Origin: Roseateles sp. DAIF2
Lineage (GTDB): Bacteria; Pseudomonadota; Gammaproteobacteria; Burkholderiales; Burkholderiaceae_C
Reading direction: 5' to 3'
Assembly (NCBI RefSeq): GCF_015624425.1
Contig: NZ_CP049919.1
Location: 5,704,001-5,768,000, forward strand
DNA: 64,000 bases
Shown: piece after piece, positions 36,874-45,249 of the stretch
How the letters are laid out: the number at the start of each line of letters is the position of its first letter
Numbering within the stretch: position 1 is the stretch's first letter
The notes under the pieces: generated by a model
Told to the model about the DNA's origin: nothing
Databases searched by the model: none
Seen by the model: only the letters and a program-made list of their open reading frames with translations
Program-made: the position numbers and the translations under genes

Positions 36874-37257
36874 ATGATCAAGCAACTGCTGTCCAGCGCC
36901 CTGCTGGCCTTCGCCGCGGGCACCGCCTTCGCCGCCGGCGAACACCATCATGAGCATAAGCCCCTGCATGGCGGCGTGGTCGCCGAGGCCAGCGATCTGG
37001 ACTTCGAGCTGGTCGCTAAGGCCGACCAGCTCGCGCTCTATGTGCGCGACCATGGCAAGCCCGCCGCGCTGGCTGGTGCCAGCGCCAAGCTGACCCTGCT
37101 CAACGGCACCGAGAAGAGCGAGGCCAGCCTGAGCCCGGCCGGTACCGAGCGGCTGGAAGCCAAGGGCGCCTTCAAGGTCGGCGCCGGCACCAAGGTGGTC
37201 GCGCTGGTGCAGCTGGCCGGCAAGAAGCCGGTCAATGTGCGCTTCGCGCTGAAGTAA
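36874..37257 (+). CDS. His-rich exported protein closing the czc operon
   Basis: A 127-aa protein with a signal peptide (about residues 1-21, ending TAFA) directly followed by GEHHHEHKPLHGG, then a small beta domain (DLDFELVAKADQLALYV). AGGAGAG-type ribosome binding sequence (36861) supports the ATG at 36874. It resembles small periplasmic metal-binding proteins found at the ends of czc/cus operons. A metal-chaperone role is inferred. Confidence 0.75.
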   Translation: MIKQLLSSALLAFAAGTAFAAGEHHHEHKPLHGGVVAEASDLDFELVAKADQLALYVRDHGKPAALAGASAKLTLLNGTEKSEASLSPAGTERLEAKGAFKVGAGTKVVALVQLAGKKPVNVRFALK

Positions 37258-37264
37258 GCCCGGC

Positions 37265-39028
37265 TCAGCCGCAGCAGGCGCTGCGCGTCGCCGCGGCGCC
37301 CGCCGCCGGCTGCACCGGGATGCCGATGCCGCAGACCCCGGTCTGCGGCAGCTCCAGTTCGACCCGGTCGGCCGCCGCCAGATCGCCGGCCAGCGCCGCG
37401 GCCACCGAGCGTGCCTGCTCGAAGCCGGTCGCCATCAGAAAGGTCGGCGCGCGGCCATAGCTCTTGACCCCCAGGGTGTAGAAGCCCGGCTCCGGATGCG
37501 CCAGCTCGCGGTGGCCATGCGGGCGCACCGTGCCGCAGCTGTGCAGATTGGGATCGATCAGCGGCCCCAGCGCCTCGGTCGACTCCAGCCAGGGATCGAG
37601 CTTCAGGCGCAGCTCGCGCGTCAGGCCCAGGTCGGGTCGCTGGCCGGTGGCGACGATCAACTGGTCGAATCCGTCCAGGGTCAGATCTTGCCCCTGCACC
37701 GTCATGCTTCCGTCCGCCGCCTCGCGCAGCGCGGTGATGCGCAGGCCGCCGAAGAACTCCAGTCGGCCGTCGCGGCGCAGGGCGCGCAGCGCCGAGCCCA
37801 GGCGGCCCCGCGCCGGCAGCGCGTCGCGCGCGCCGCCGCCGAAAGCGCGCTCGGGCGCGGGGCTGCGTGTGGCCCAGGCCAGCCGGGTGCCCGGCACCTG
37901 CTCGGCCAGGGTGGCCAGGTCCAGCAGCACATTGGCGGCCGAATGGCCCGCCCCCACCACCAGGGTGCGGCGCCCCGCATAGCGCTCGCGCGCCGCGCCC
38001 AGCACATCGGGAATGCCGTAGGCGATGCGCCGCGCGGCCAGTGCGGACTCGCCGGGTGCCGGCAGCCCGTTGGCGCCGGCCGGATTCGGCTGGCCCCAGG
38101 TGCCGGTGGCGTCGATCACCGCGCGGGCGCGCAGCTCGATCTCGCCGCCGTCCGCCTGCCGGGCGCGGATCAGGAAGGGCGCCTGCTCGCGGCCGGCGGT
38201 CTTGACCTTGTCGAAGCCCTCGCGGCTGATCGCGGTGACCCGGGTCGAGAGCCGCAGCGCCGCGGCCACCGCCGGCAGCGCGGCATAGGGCCGCAGCACC
38301 TGCTCCACCACCTCGCGCGCCAGCGGCAGCGCCTCCTCGGGCGGCGCCTGCCAGCCGCCCGCGGCGCGCAGCTGGCGCGCCATCGCGGCGTCCAGATTGA
38401 AGCGCCAGGGCGAGAACAGGCGCACATGGCCGTAGTCCAGCAGATGCGCACCGACCGAGCTGCCGGCCTCCAGGATCAGGGGCCGCAGGCCGCGCTCCAG
38501 CAGATGGGCCGCGGCGGCCAGGCCGACCGGGCCGGCACCCAGCACCGCCACCGGCAGTTTATCGTCCATCGAACCGGCCTCGATCAGGCTCAGCGCCATC
38601 GCGGTGGCCGAGGCCGGGCAGGCGCCGCGCAGCTCGGCCGAGGCCTGCAGCGCGGCGGGCAGGTCGGCGCGCGGCAGGCGCTGAAAGCCCAGGCGCTCGA
38701 AATAGGCGGCAGCCGTCGTGGTCAGCAGGTAGAGCCGGTGCAGGCCGCGCCGGCGCGCCTGCGTCAGCAGAGTGGCGAGCAGGCTGCCGCCGATGCCCTG
38801 GCGCAGCAGGCCCGGTGCCACCGCGACCGAGCGCAGCAGGCCCAGGTCGCCATAGCGCTCGATGCCGGCGCAGGCGACCAGCTCGCCGCCCTGATGGGCC
38901 AGCAGGAAATGGGCGAGGTGCTCGCGGGCGCCCTGGGTCGGCAGCCCATGGGCCAGCAGCAGGGTCTCGATGGCGCTCCAGTCGGCCGGGCCGGCTTGGC
39001 GCAGGGACAGCGCGGGGATCGTCGTCAT
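37265..39028 (-). CDS. ArsN2-like acetyltransferase fused to FAD oxidoreductase
   Basis: 587 aa in one frame. Residues 1-150 are a GNAT acetyltransferase (acetyl-CoA loop RQGIGG 76-81, YFERLGF 109-115) of the kind called ArsN2 in arsenic loci. After a short linker, residues 155-587 are a flavoprotein with an FAD fold GAGPVGLAAAAHLLERG (from 164), a second nucleotide fold GAGHSAANVLLDLA, ATGQRPD and a C-terminal SACCG. Flavoproteins of this type also occur beside arsenic genes (ArsO-like). Met154 marks the likely junction and could be an internal start. The ATG overlaps the marR stop (ATGA). A joint role in arsenic or organoarsenical detoxification is inferred. Confidence 0.82.
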   Translation of the reverse strand: MTTIPALSLRQAGPADWSAIETLLLAHGLPTQGAREHLAHFLLAHQGGELVACAGIERYGDLGLLRSVAVAPGLLRQGIGGSLLATLLTQARRRGLHRLYLLTTTAAAYFERLGFQRLPRADLPAALQASAELRGACPASATAMALSLIEAGSMDDKLPVAVLGAGPVGLAAAAHLLERGLRPLILEAGSSVGAHLLDYGHVRLFSPWRFNLDAAMARQLRAAGGWQAPPEEALPLAREVVEQVLRPYAALPAVAAALRLSTRVTAISREGFDKVKTAGREQAPFLIRARQADGGEIELRARAVIDATGTWGQPNPAGANGLPAPGESALAARRIAYGIPDVLGAARERYAGRRTLVVGAGHSAANVLLDLATLAEQVPGTRLAWATRSPAPERAFGGGARDALPARGRLGSALRALRRDGRLEFFGGLRITALREAADGSMTVQGQDLTLDGFDQLIVATGQRPDLGLTRELRLKLDPWLESTEALGPLIDPNLHSCGTVRPHGHRELAHPEPGFYTLGVKSYGRAPTFLMATGFEQARSVAAALAGDLAAADRVELELPQTGVCGIGIPVQPAAGAAATRSACCG

Positions 39029-39525
39029 GATGTGTTTGCGTCCTTGGATCGTTCGCCGGCCGGCAGGCAGCAGGTGGCACTGGGGTCGGCGCGCAGGGTC
39101 TTGAGCAGCAGCAGCAGCGAGGCTTCGATCTGCTCGCGCTGCGCGGGATGGAGGGTGGCCAGCAGCTGCGCCGCATGGCCGTCCAGCAGGTTGTTGAGCC
39201 GGCTAACCCGTGCCGCGCCAGCCGGGCTCAGCCCCACCAGCCAGCTGCGCGCGTCGGCAGGGTTGTCGGTCTTCAGGACCAGGCCCTTGCCCGCCAGCCC
39301 CTCCACGGCCCGGCTGACCCAGCTCTTCTCCAGCAGCAGCCGCGCGCCCAGCTCCGACAGCGGCAGCGGCGCCTCGGCGCGGGCCAGCTCGGTGAGGATG
39401 TGGCACTGGGTCGGCGTGGTGTTCTCGCAGCAGTCGGCCACGACGCGTTGCGCGCGGCTGTACAGCCGCGCCACCTCGCGCAGCAGTTCGCCGGCCGGCA
39501 GGGAGGGCTTGTTCGCTTGGCTCAT
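39025..39525 (-). CDS. Cys-rich MarR-family regulator of the arsenic locus
   Basis: A 166-aa MarR protein with a winged helix (LSELGARLLLEKSWVSRAVEGL, then wing DARSWLVGL). It has unusual cysteines: Cys32-Cys33 and Cys41 in the N-terminal helix (DCCENTTPTQC) and Cys152-Cys153 in the tail. Such clusters suit As(III) or Sb(III) sensing. It is upstream of and overlaps the ArsN2-flavoprotein gene, under its own promoter with a palindrome. The ATG 39525 is preferred over a TTG at 39546. Confidence 0.82.
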   Translation of the reverse strand: MSQANKPSLPAGELLREVARLYSRAQRVVADCCENTTPTQCHILTELARAEAPLPLSELGARLLLEKSWVSRAVEGLAGKGLVLKTDNPADARSWLVGLSPAGAARVSRLNNLLDGHAAQLLATLHPAQREQIEASLLLLLKTLRADPSATCCLPAGERSKDANTS

Positions 39526-39554
39526 GAAGTTGTGGATAGCAACCAATTCGACGC

Positions 39555-39583
39555 ATCTTAGGTCTCAACTTATTAGTTGTTAA
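39555..39583 (-). promoter_or_regulatory. Promoter and palindrome of the marR-arsN unit
   Basis: On the minus strand TTAACA (39578-39583) is followed after exactly 17 bases by TAAGAT (39555-39560). The spacer contains the perfect palindrome CAACT-TATT-AGTTG (39566-39579), reaching into the -35, which is the expected position for a repressor site. Confidence 0.65.
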
Positions 39584-39600
39584 TAGCATCTATCTAGACC

Positions 39601-39624
39601 AAACAAAGCCGGCACGCGGCCGGC
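39601..39624 (-). terminator. Intrinsic terminator of arsR-arsC-acr3
   Basis: GCCGGC occurs at 39608-39613 and 39619-39624 (self-complementary arms, five-base loop). On the minus strand the stem is followed by CTTTGTTTGG. It starts 8 bases past the acr3 stop. Confidence 0.6.
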
Positions 39625-39631
39625 CTCGGCG

Positions 39632-40720
39632 TCAGGCGCGACGCGCGGCGCCCGCCTCGTACCAGCCCTTGCTGGCATTGACCCAGCGCACCACCAACAG
39701 CATCACCGGCACCTCGATCAGCACACCCACCACGGTGGCCAGGGCGGCGCCGGAATGGAAACCGAACAGGCTGATCGCGGCGGCGACGGCCAGCTCGAAG
39801 AAGTTCGACGCGCCGATCAGGGCCGAGGGGCAGGCCACGCTGTGCGACTCGCCGGCGCGACGGTTCAGCCAATAGGCCAGGCCCGCATTGAAGAAGACCT
39901 GGATCAGGATCGGCACGGCGAGCAGCGCGATCACCAGCGGCTGCTGCAGGATCGCCTCGCCCTGGAAGGCAAACAGCAGCACCAGCGTGGCCAGCAGCGC
40001 GGCGATGGACCAGGGCCCGATCCTGGCCAGCGCCGTATCGAAGGCAGCCTGCCCGCGCTTGAGCAGCGCCCTGCGCCACAGCTGGGCCAGGATCACCGGG
40101 ATCACGATGTAGAGCAGCACCGAGGTGATCAGGGTGCTCCAGGGCACGATGATCGATGACATGCCCAGCAGCAGCGCCACGATGGGCGCGAAGGCGAACA
40201 CCATGATGGCGTCGTTCAGCGCCACCTGGGACAGCGTGAACAGCGCGTCGCCCCTGGTCAGCCGGCTCCAGACGAAGACCATCGCCGTGCAGGGCGCGGC
40301 GGCCAGCAGGATCAGGCCGGCGACATAGCCGTCGATCTGTCCGGCCGGCAGCCAGGGCGCGAACAGCTGGCGCAGGAACAGCCAGCCCAGCAGGGCCATC
40401 GAGAAGGGCTTGACGGCCCAGTTGATGAACAGCGTGATACCGATGCCGCGCCAATGCCGCCCGACCTGGTGCAGCGCGCCGAAGTCCACCTTCAGCAGCA
40501 TCGGGATGATCATCACCCAGATCAGCAGGCCCACCGGGAGATTGACCCGGGCGTACTCCATGCGACCGATGGCATGGAAGAGCTCCGGCATCCACTGCCC
40601 GAGCAGGATGCCCGCGACGATGCACAGGAACACCCAGAGGCTCAGGTAGCGCTCGAAGACGCTCATCGGCGCGGGCGCATCGGACTGCGGCGACGGATTC
40701 ATGGGGAGGGTGGAGCTCAT
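39632..40720 (-). CDS. acr3: Arsenite efflux permease Acr3
   Basis: A 362-aa ACR3/BASS-type membrane protein with ten predicted helices that extrudes arsenite using the proton gradient. The conserved Cys of helix 4 is Cys144 (LAAAPCTAMVFVWS), and a conserved helix-9 Glu is in GVLIEVPVML. The start at 40720 lies one base after the arsC stop; ATG 40702 is an alternative. It is the last gene of arsR-arsC-acr3, with a terminator just beyond. Confidence 0.95.
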   Translation of the reverse strand: MSSTLPMNPSPQSDAPAPMSVFERYLSLWVFLCIVAGILLGQWMPELFHAIGRMEYARVNLPVGLLIWVMIIPMLLKVDFGALHQVGRHWRGIGITLFINWAVKPFSMALLGWLFLRQLFAPWLPAGQIDGYVAGLILLAAAPCTAMVFVWSRLTRGDALFTLSQVALNDAIMVFAFAPIVALLLGMSSIIVPWSTLITSVLLYIVIPVILAQLWRRALLKRGQAAFDTALARIGPWSIAALLATLVLLFAFQGEAILQQPLVIALLAVPILIQVFFNAGLAYWLNRRAGESHSVACPSALIGASNFFELAVAAAISLFGFHSGAALATVVGVLIEVPVMLLVVRWVNASKGWYEAGAARRA

Positions 40721-40721
40721 A

Positions 40722-41222
40722 TCAACGGCGGCCGATCTCAAGCAGCGCGGCCTGCAGCGCCGCCTTGTCCATCTGTTCCAGCGGCAGGGCAAGCAGCTGC
40801 AGCATGCGATAGCCGATGGCCTGGCGCGTCAGCTCGAAGGCACGGCGCTTGCCCGCGTCGCCGCCCTCGGCGTCGGAGGGGTCGGGATAGCCCCAGTGCA
40901 GCTTCAGCGGCTGGCCCTGGCCACCAAAGAACACCGGGCATTGCTCGGCCGCCGCGCTGTCGCAGACGGTGATGACCAGGGACAGCGGCGGTGCCTCGGG
41001 CGCCGTGAACTCGTCCCAGCTCTTGCTGCGAAAGTCCGCGGTATCGACGCCGACGTTGCGCAGCGCCTCCAGCGCGAAGGGGTTGATGCGGCCGCTCGGC
41101 GCACTGCCGGCGCTGTGCGCGCGCACCGGCCGGCCGAGCCGCGCGGCCCAATGGTTCAGCATGCCCTCGGCCAGCACGCTGCGGGCCGAGTTGTGGGTGC
41201 ACAGGATCAGGACGTGGAACAT
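40722..41222 (-). CDS. arsC: Arsenate reductase, LMW-phosphatase family
   Basis: A 166-aa ArsC that reduces As(V) to As(III) for export by Acr3. It has the CX5R phosphate loop at Cys8-Arg14 (CTHNSAR), the typical SAGSAPSGRINP segment and Cys-containing VITVCDSAAAEQCP, with the general acid in YPDPSD. This layout is like the thioredoxin/glutaredoxin-linked ArsC of the low-molecular-weight phosphatase fold. It is second in the operon, 19 bases after arsR. Confidence 0.95.
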   Translation of the reverse strand: MFHVLILCTHNSARSVLAEGMLNHWAARLGRPVRAHSAGSAPSGRINPFALEALRNVGVDTADFRSKSWDEFTAPEAPPLSLVITVCDSAAAEQCPVFFGGQGQPLKLHWGYPDPSDAEGGDAGKRRAFELTRQAIGYRMLQLLALPLEQMDKAALQAALLEIGRR

Positions 41223-41241
41223 CGCGGGGCTCCGGGTCGGC

Positions 41242-41565
41242 TCAGCAGCAGGAGGAGGAACGGGCCGGCACGGCGCAATCCGCGCCCTGGCAGCAGTTCT
41301 GGGTCAGGAAGCCCAGCAGCGCGTTCATGCGCGCGAACTCGGCGCGGTAGATCAGCTGGCGCCCCTCGCGCTGCTGGCTCACCAGGCCGGCGTTCAGCAG
41401 TTCCTTCAGGTGGAAGGACAGGGTCGAGCCGGCCAGCTCCAGCGCCTCGGCCAGCGCGCCGGGTGTCAGGCCCAGCGGGCCGGCCACCACCAGGGTGCGG
41501 AATATCCGCAGCCGCGCGGGCTGGGCCAGCGCGGCCAGGGATTTGACGACATCGTTTTCTTCCAT
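41242..41565 (-). CDS. arsR: Arsenite-responsive repressor ArsR
   Basis: A 107-aa ArsR/SmtB repressor with winged helix (ALELAGSTLSFHLKELLNAGLV). The classical CVC site in the recognition helix is absent. Instead the C terminus has Cys91-Cys92-x4-Cys97 and a terminal Cys106-Cys107, like the C-terminal As(III) site of Acidithiobacillus ArsR. It leads arsR-arsC-acr3 and probably represses itself through the palindrome that includes its own start codon. Confidence 0.93.
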   Translation of the reverse strand: MEENDVVKSLAALAQPARLRIFRTLVVAGPLGLTPGALAEALELAGSTLSFHLKELLNAGLVSQQREGRQLIYRAEFARMNALLGFLTQNCCQGADCAVPARSSSCC

Positions 41566-41601
41566 ATTTCCATCATAGTTGAAATATGGAATTTAATACA
41601 A
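41561..41601 (-). promoter_or_regulatory. arsR promoter with perfect 10-bp operator palindrome
   Basis: TCCATATTTC (41561-41570) and GAAATATGGA (41581-41590) are exact complements with a 10-base spacer. On the minus strand TTGTAT (41596-41601), 18 bases, TATGAT (41572-41577) gives a promoter whose start falls on the arsR ATG (41565). The operator thus covers -10, start site and start codon. Confidence 0.7.
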
Positions 41602-41635
41602 GCCCGCCGGAACCTGCCGGCGGGCTCCTCCGGAC

Positions 41636-43222
41636 TCAGGCCGATCGCGCCGCCTCGTCGCCGGACTGCGACGGCTCGCCCTTGCCGCCGCCGCTGCGCA
41701 GCAGCTTCGCCGCCAGCACGCTGGCCATCATCACCAGGGCCGCGCCGCACAGCGCGGTGAACTGCAGCGCGTCGGTAAAGGCGATGCGGGCCTGGGCCAG
41801 CAGGATCTGGCCCTGGTCCGGCGGCAGCGCGCGGGCGCTGGACAGCGCGCCGCCCAGGGTCGCCAGGGCCTCGGCCGGCAGCTCGGCACCCCAGGCCGCG
41901 CTCAGCTGGTGGCGGTAGATCAGCGTGCCCAGGCTGCCGAACAGCGCGATGCCCAGCGCGCCGCAGAACTCGGAGCTGGTCTCGGCGATCGCCGAGGCCG
42001 CGCCGGCGCGTTCCGGCGGCGCCGAGGTGATGATCAGTTCGGTGCCGATCGCGAATACCGGCGCCATGCCCAGGCTGATGATCACCATGCCGGCGATCAG
42101 CAGGGCCAGCGCCGAGGTGCCGTTGTCGCCCACCAGCAGCATCAGCGCCATGCCGACGGCCGCGGCGGCCAGGCCCCAGACCAGCACCGCGCCGGGGTTG
42201 TAGCGCTGCGCCAGCTTGGGGGCGACCACCATCGAGCCGACCACGAAGCCCAGCGCCCAGGGCACGGTGGCCCAGCCCGCCTGCAGCGGCGTCAGGGCCA
42301 GCACCAGCTGCAGGAACTGGGCGATGAAGATGTAGACGCCGAACATCGCCAGGCAGGACAGGCCATAGGCCGCGATCGCCGCGCGGAAGGTCGGCAGGCG
42401 GAACAGCTTCAGGTCCAGCAGCGGGTAGTCGAGCCGGCCCTGGCGGCGCAGGAACAGCGCGCCGATCGCCAGCCCCAGCAGCAGCAGGCCGAAGCGCAGC
42501 GGGCTGGGGCCATATTCGGCCATCGCCTTCAGCGCATAGATCAGGGTCAGCACCGCCGCCAGCGACAGCGCCACGCTGGCCGGGTCGATGCGGCCGGCGT
42601 TCTCGTCGCGGTACTCGGGCAGCAGGCGCCGGCCGACCAGCAGCAGCAGCGCCATCACCGGCACCGCCGGCAGGAACACCGAGCCCCACCAGAAATACTG
42701 CAGCAGCAGGCCGCCGACCAGCGGGCCGACCGCGCTGCCGACCGAGAAGGCGGTGATCCAGATGCCGATCGCGAACTGGCGCTCGCGCTCGTCATGGAAC
42801 ATGTTCCGGATCAGCGACAGGGTGGACGGCGCCAGGGTCGCGCCGGCGATGCCGAGCAGCGCGCGCAGCGCGATCAGCTGCGCCGCGCTCTGGGCAAAGG
42901 CCGCGAAGACCGACGCGACGGCAAAGAAGGCCGCGCCGATCAGCAGCAGGCGGCGCCGGCCGATGCGGTCGCCCAGGGTGCCCATCGTGATCAGGAAGCC
43001 GGCGACGAGAAAGCCGTAGATGTCGATGATCCACAGCAGCTCGGAGGCGCTGGGCTTCAGTGCGGTGCTGAGCGCCGGCACCGCCAGGTTCAGCACCGTC
43101 AGGTCCATCGCATAGACCAGGCAGGGCAAGGCGATCACGGCCAGGCCGATCCATTCGCGGCGGGTGGCCTTGGCCGGCACGGCCTCGGCGAGATTGTTGT
43201 CGGGGGTGATAGCGGTCGTCAT
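41636..43222 (-). CDS. MFS multidrug exporter, DHA2 (EmrB/SmvA-like)
   Basis: A 528-aa protein with 14 predicted helices. Helix 1 has the Asp of YAMDLTVLNLAVP, the A-motif is GTLGDRIGRRR, motif C-like GSAVGPLVGGLLL is in helix 5, and the tail is polar. SmvA-like members export quaternary ammonium compounds and dyes; the substrate here is unknown. It precedes arsR by 70 bases on the same strand, but arsR has its own promoter. Confidence 0.9.
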   Translation of the reverse strand: MTTAITPDNNLAEAVPAKATRREWIGLAVIALPCLVYAMDLTVLNLAVPALSTALKPSASELLWIIDIYGFLVAGFLITMGTLGDRIGRRRLLLIGAAFFAVASVFAAFAQSAAQLIALRALLGIAGATLAPSTLSLIRNMFHDERERQFAIGIWITAFSVGSAVGPLVGGLLLQYFWWGSVFLPAVPVMALLLLVGRRLLPEYRDENAGRIDPASVALSLAAVLTLIYALKAMAEYGPSPLRFGLLLLGLAIGALFLRRQGRLDYPLLDLKLFRLPTFRAAIAAYGLSCLAMFGVYIFIAQFLQLVLALTPLQAGWATVPWALGFVVGSMVVAPKLAQRYNPGAVLVWGLAAAAVGMALMLLVGDNGTSALALLIAGMVIISLGMAPVFAIGTELIITSAPPERAGAASAIAETSSEFCGALGIALFGSLGTLIYRHQLSAAWGAELPAEALATLGGALSSARALPPDQGQILLAQARIAFTDALQFTALCGAALVMMASVLAAKLLRSGGGKGEPSQSGDEAARSA

Positions 43223-43334
43223 TGGTGAAGCTCCCTGGCGTTACCCAAGCACGACGAACACCGGGTCCGCGGATCGACAACGCCTGCATCAACTGTCTGG
43301 AAAAACAGTATCGCGCGCCTCCGGCCCAATCCTG

Positions 43335-44273
43335 TCAGGAGCTTGGCAGCACCTCGCGCCGCGGGGCCGCCGCCGGCTCCTGCCGCCCCGGCAGCGCCGC
43401 CAGCACCAAGCCCCCCAGCACGCACAACAGGCCGATGCCCTGCGCCGGCCCGACCGGCTCGCCCAGCACCAGCATCGACAGCCCCAGCGCCGCCACCGGC
43501 AGCCAGACCGTGGCCAGCGCGGCGCGGCTGCCACTGGTGCGGGCGCTGCCGGCATACCAGAGCAGGAAGCCGCCGACCGTCGGCACCCAGGCGTAGTACA
43601 GGATGCCCAGCAGCGCCGCCGGCTCCAGCCGCGGCAGCGCGCCCTCGCTGCGCCACCAGGCCGGCAGCGCCGACAGCAGCAGCCCGCCGGCGCACATCAG
43701 GGTCGACATCGGCAGCGGCGGCAGCGGCCGGCGCAGGCGCTTGTTGCCGAGGATGAACAGCGCCTCGCAGGCGATCGCCGCCAGCACCGCGGCGATGCCC
43801 AGCAGCCGGGTGGGTTTGGCCGCGGCGCTGTCCGGCGCAAAGGCCAGCGCCATCACGCCCAGGGTCGCCAGCGCCAGCGAGCCCAGCAGCCGCGCGCCCG
43901 GGCGTTCGCCCAGGAACAGCAGCGCGAACAGCGCCGCCATCGCCGGCAGGGTGCCGGCCACGACGCCGGCATCGGCCGCGCTGGCCCAGCCCACGCTCAG
44001 GATCAGCAGCACCGTGTAGCCGACGCTGCCCGCCGCCGCCTGCAATACCAGCAGCAGCAGGTCATGCCGGTCCAGGCGCGGCAGCGGCGTGCGCTGCCAC
44101 CACCACAGCAGACCCAGCAGGGGCAGCGCGGCCGCATGGCGCAGCGCCGTGGCCAGGAAGGGCTCGACGCCCTGGCCGATGATCTTGCTGACCACCACCG
44201 TGCTGCCGACCAGCACCATCGCCAGGCTGCACAGCAGCTGGCCCTTCAACGATTCCGACATGCGCTTCGTCAT
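43335..44273 (-). CDS. EamA/DMT-family transporter
   Basis: A 312-aa membrane protein with ten hydrophobic segments in two EamA halves (first half ends LALATLGVMALAF, second LGLSMLVLGEPVGPAQGIGLLCVLGG). The family exports amino acids or other metabolites. The start is the ATG at 44273; ATGs at 44288 and 44261 are possible. The AraC gene upstream on the same strand may regulate it. Confidence 0.85.
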   Translation of the reverse strand: MTKRMSESLKGQLLCSLAMVLVGSTVVVSKIIGQGVEPFLATALRHAAALPLLGLLWWWQRTPLPRLDRHDLLLLVLQAAAGSVGYTVLLILSVGWASAADAGVVAGTLPAMAALFALLFLGERPGARLLGSLALATLGVMALAFAPDSAAAKPTRLLGIAAVLAAIACEALFILGNKRLRRPLPPLPMSTLMCAGGLLLSALPAWWRSEGALPRLEPAALLGILYYAWVPTVGGFLLWYAGSARTSGSRAALATVWLPVAALGLSMLVLGEPVGPAQGIGLLCVLGGLVLAALPGRQEPAAAPRREVLPSS

Positions 44274-44344
44274 CACGGCTCGATCCATCCGGGAAGGAAA
44301 GAAAAGCCGCAGTCTGGGCACGCCGCCCCGGCGGGTCTTGAACG

Positions 44345-45169
44345 TTATTGCGGCCCGGCCACCGCGCGCCGCCAGGCACCGGGCGTGAAGCCGAACTGGC
44401 GCGTGAACACCCGCGTCATGTGGCTCTGGTCGGCAAAGCCGGCCGCCGCCGCGGCCTCGGCCAGCGCGCTGCCGGCGCCGATCAGTCCGCGCGCCCGCTC
44501 GGCGCGGCGCTGCAGCAGCCAGGCATGGGGCGGCAGGCCGTAGCGCTGCTCGAAGCGGCGCAGCAGCTGGTACTTGCTGAGCCCGGCCAGCGCGGCCAGC
44601 TCGTCCAGCCCCGGCGCCGCCAGCTCCGCCGCATCGGCCAGGCGCTCATGCACCAGCCGCAACGCGGCCGGCACCGGCCCCTGCGTCGGCGGCGCCAGCG
44701 GCGCGGTCGAATAGGCATCGCCCAGCAGGCCCAGCGCCGCCGCGAAGGTCTCGTCGCAGGCCAGGCGCGCGGCATCGTTTTCACCGCCCGCCTGCCAGGC
44801 CCGCAGCTGCGCGAACAGCAGGCGCAGGGTCTGCGCCAGGCGTGCGTCGCGGATCACCGGCTGGGTCAGCGCCTGGTCGGGCAAGAGCGCCGGCTCCAGA
44901 TAGAGCATGGCCCAACGCCGCGCATCGCCGCCCAGCGGCCGGCCGTCATGCAGCTCGCCCGGATTGCTGGTGATCAGGTCGCCCGCGAAGGCCTCGACCG
45001 GCCCGCGCCCGCTGGCCGAGGCCTGCGCGCCCTGCAGCACCAGGCCCAGGCCGAACACCTCATGCCAATGGCGGCCGAAGCTGCGCCCGCTCTCGATCCA
45101 GGTGCCGAACACGCCGGACCAGGGTGTGGCGAACACCTGGGCGCGATGGAGGGCGGCGGTAGCGGGCAT
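44345..45169 (-). CDS. AraC-family transcriptional regulator
   Basis: A 274-aa regulator with an N-terminal cupin-like sensor (about residues 15-95, HWHEVFGLGLVLQG, GDLITSNPGELHDG) and a C-terminal double HTH (LAALAGLSKYQLLRRFEQRYG and AAAAGFADQSHMTRVFTRQFG). It is divergent from the LLM-class monooxygenase at 45250 and upstream of the EamA transporter, so either is a plausible target. Confidence 0.9.
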   Translation of the reverse strand: MPATAALHRAQVFATPWSGVFGTWIESGRSFGRHWHEVFGLGLVLQGAQASASGRGPVEAFAGDLITSNPGELHDGRPLGGDARRWAMLYLEPALLPDQALTQPVIRDARLAQTLRLLFAQLRAWQAGGENDAARLACDETFAAALGLLGDAYSTAPLAPPTQGPVPAALRLVHERLADAAELAAPGLDELAALAGLSKYQLLRRFEQRYGLPPHAWLLQRRAERARGLIGAGSALAEAAAAAGFADQSHMTRVFTRQFGFTPGAWRRAVAGPQ

Positions 45170-45249
45170 GGTGCGCGCAGTATCGCCGGGCCGTTGAAGC
45201 GCGGCGCAACGCCCCCAGCTGGGCAGCTATGGGCGAGCAGCACACCATC

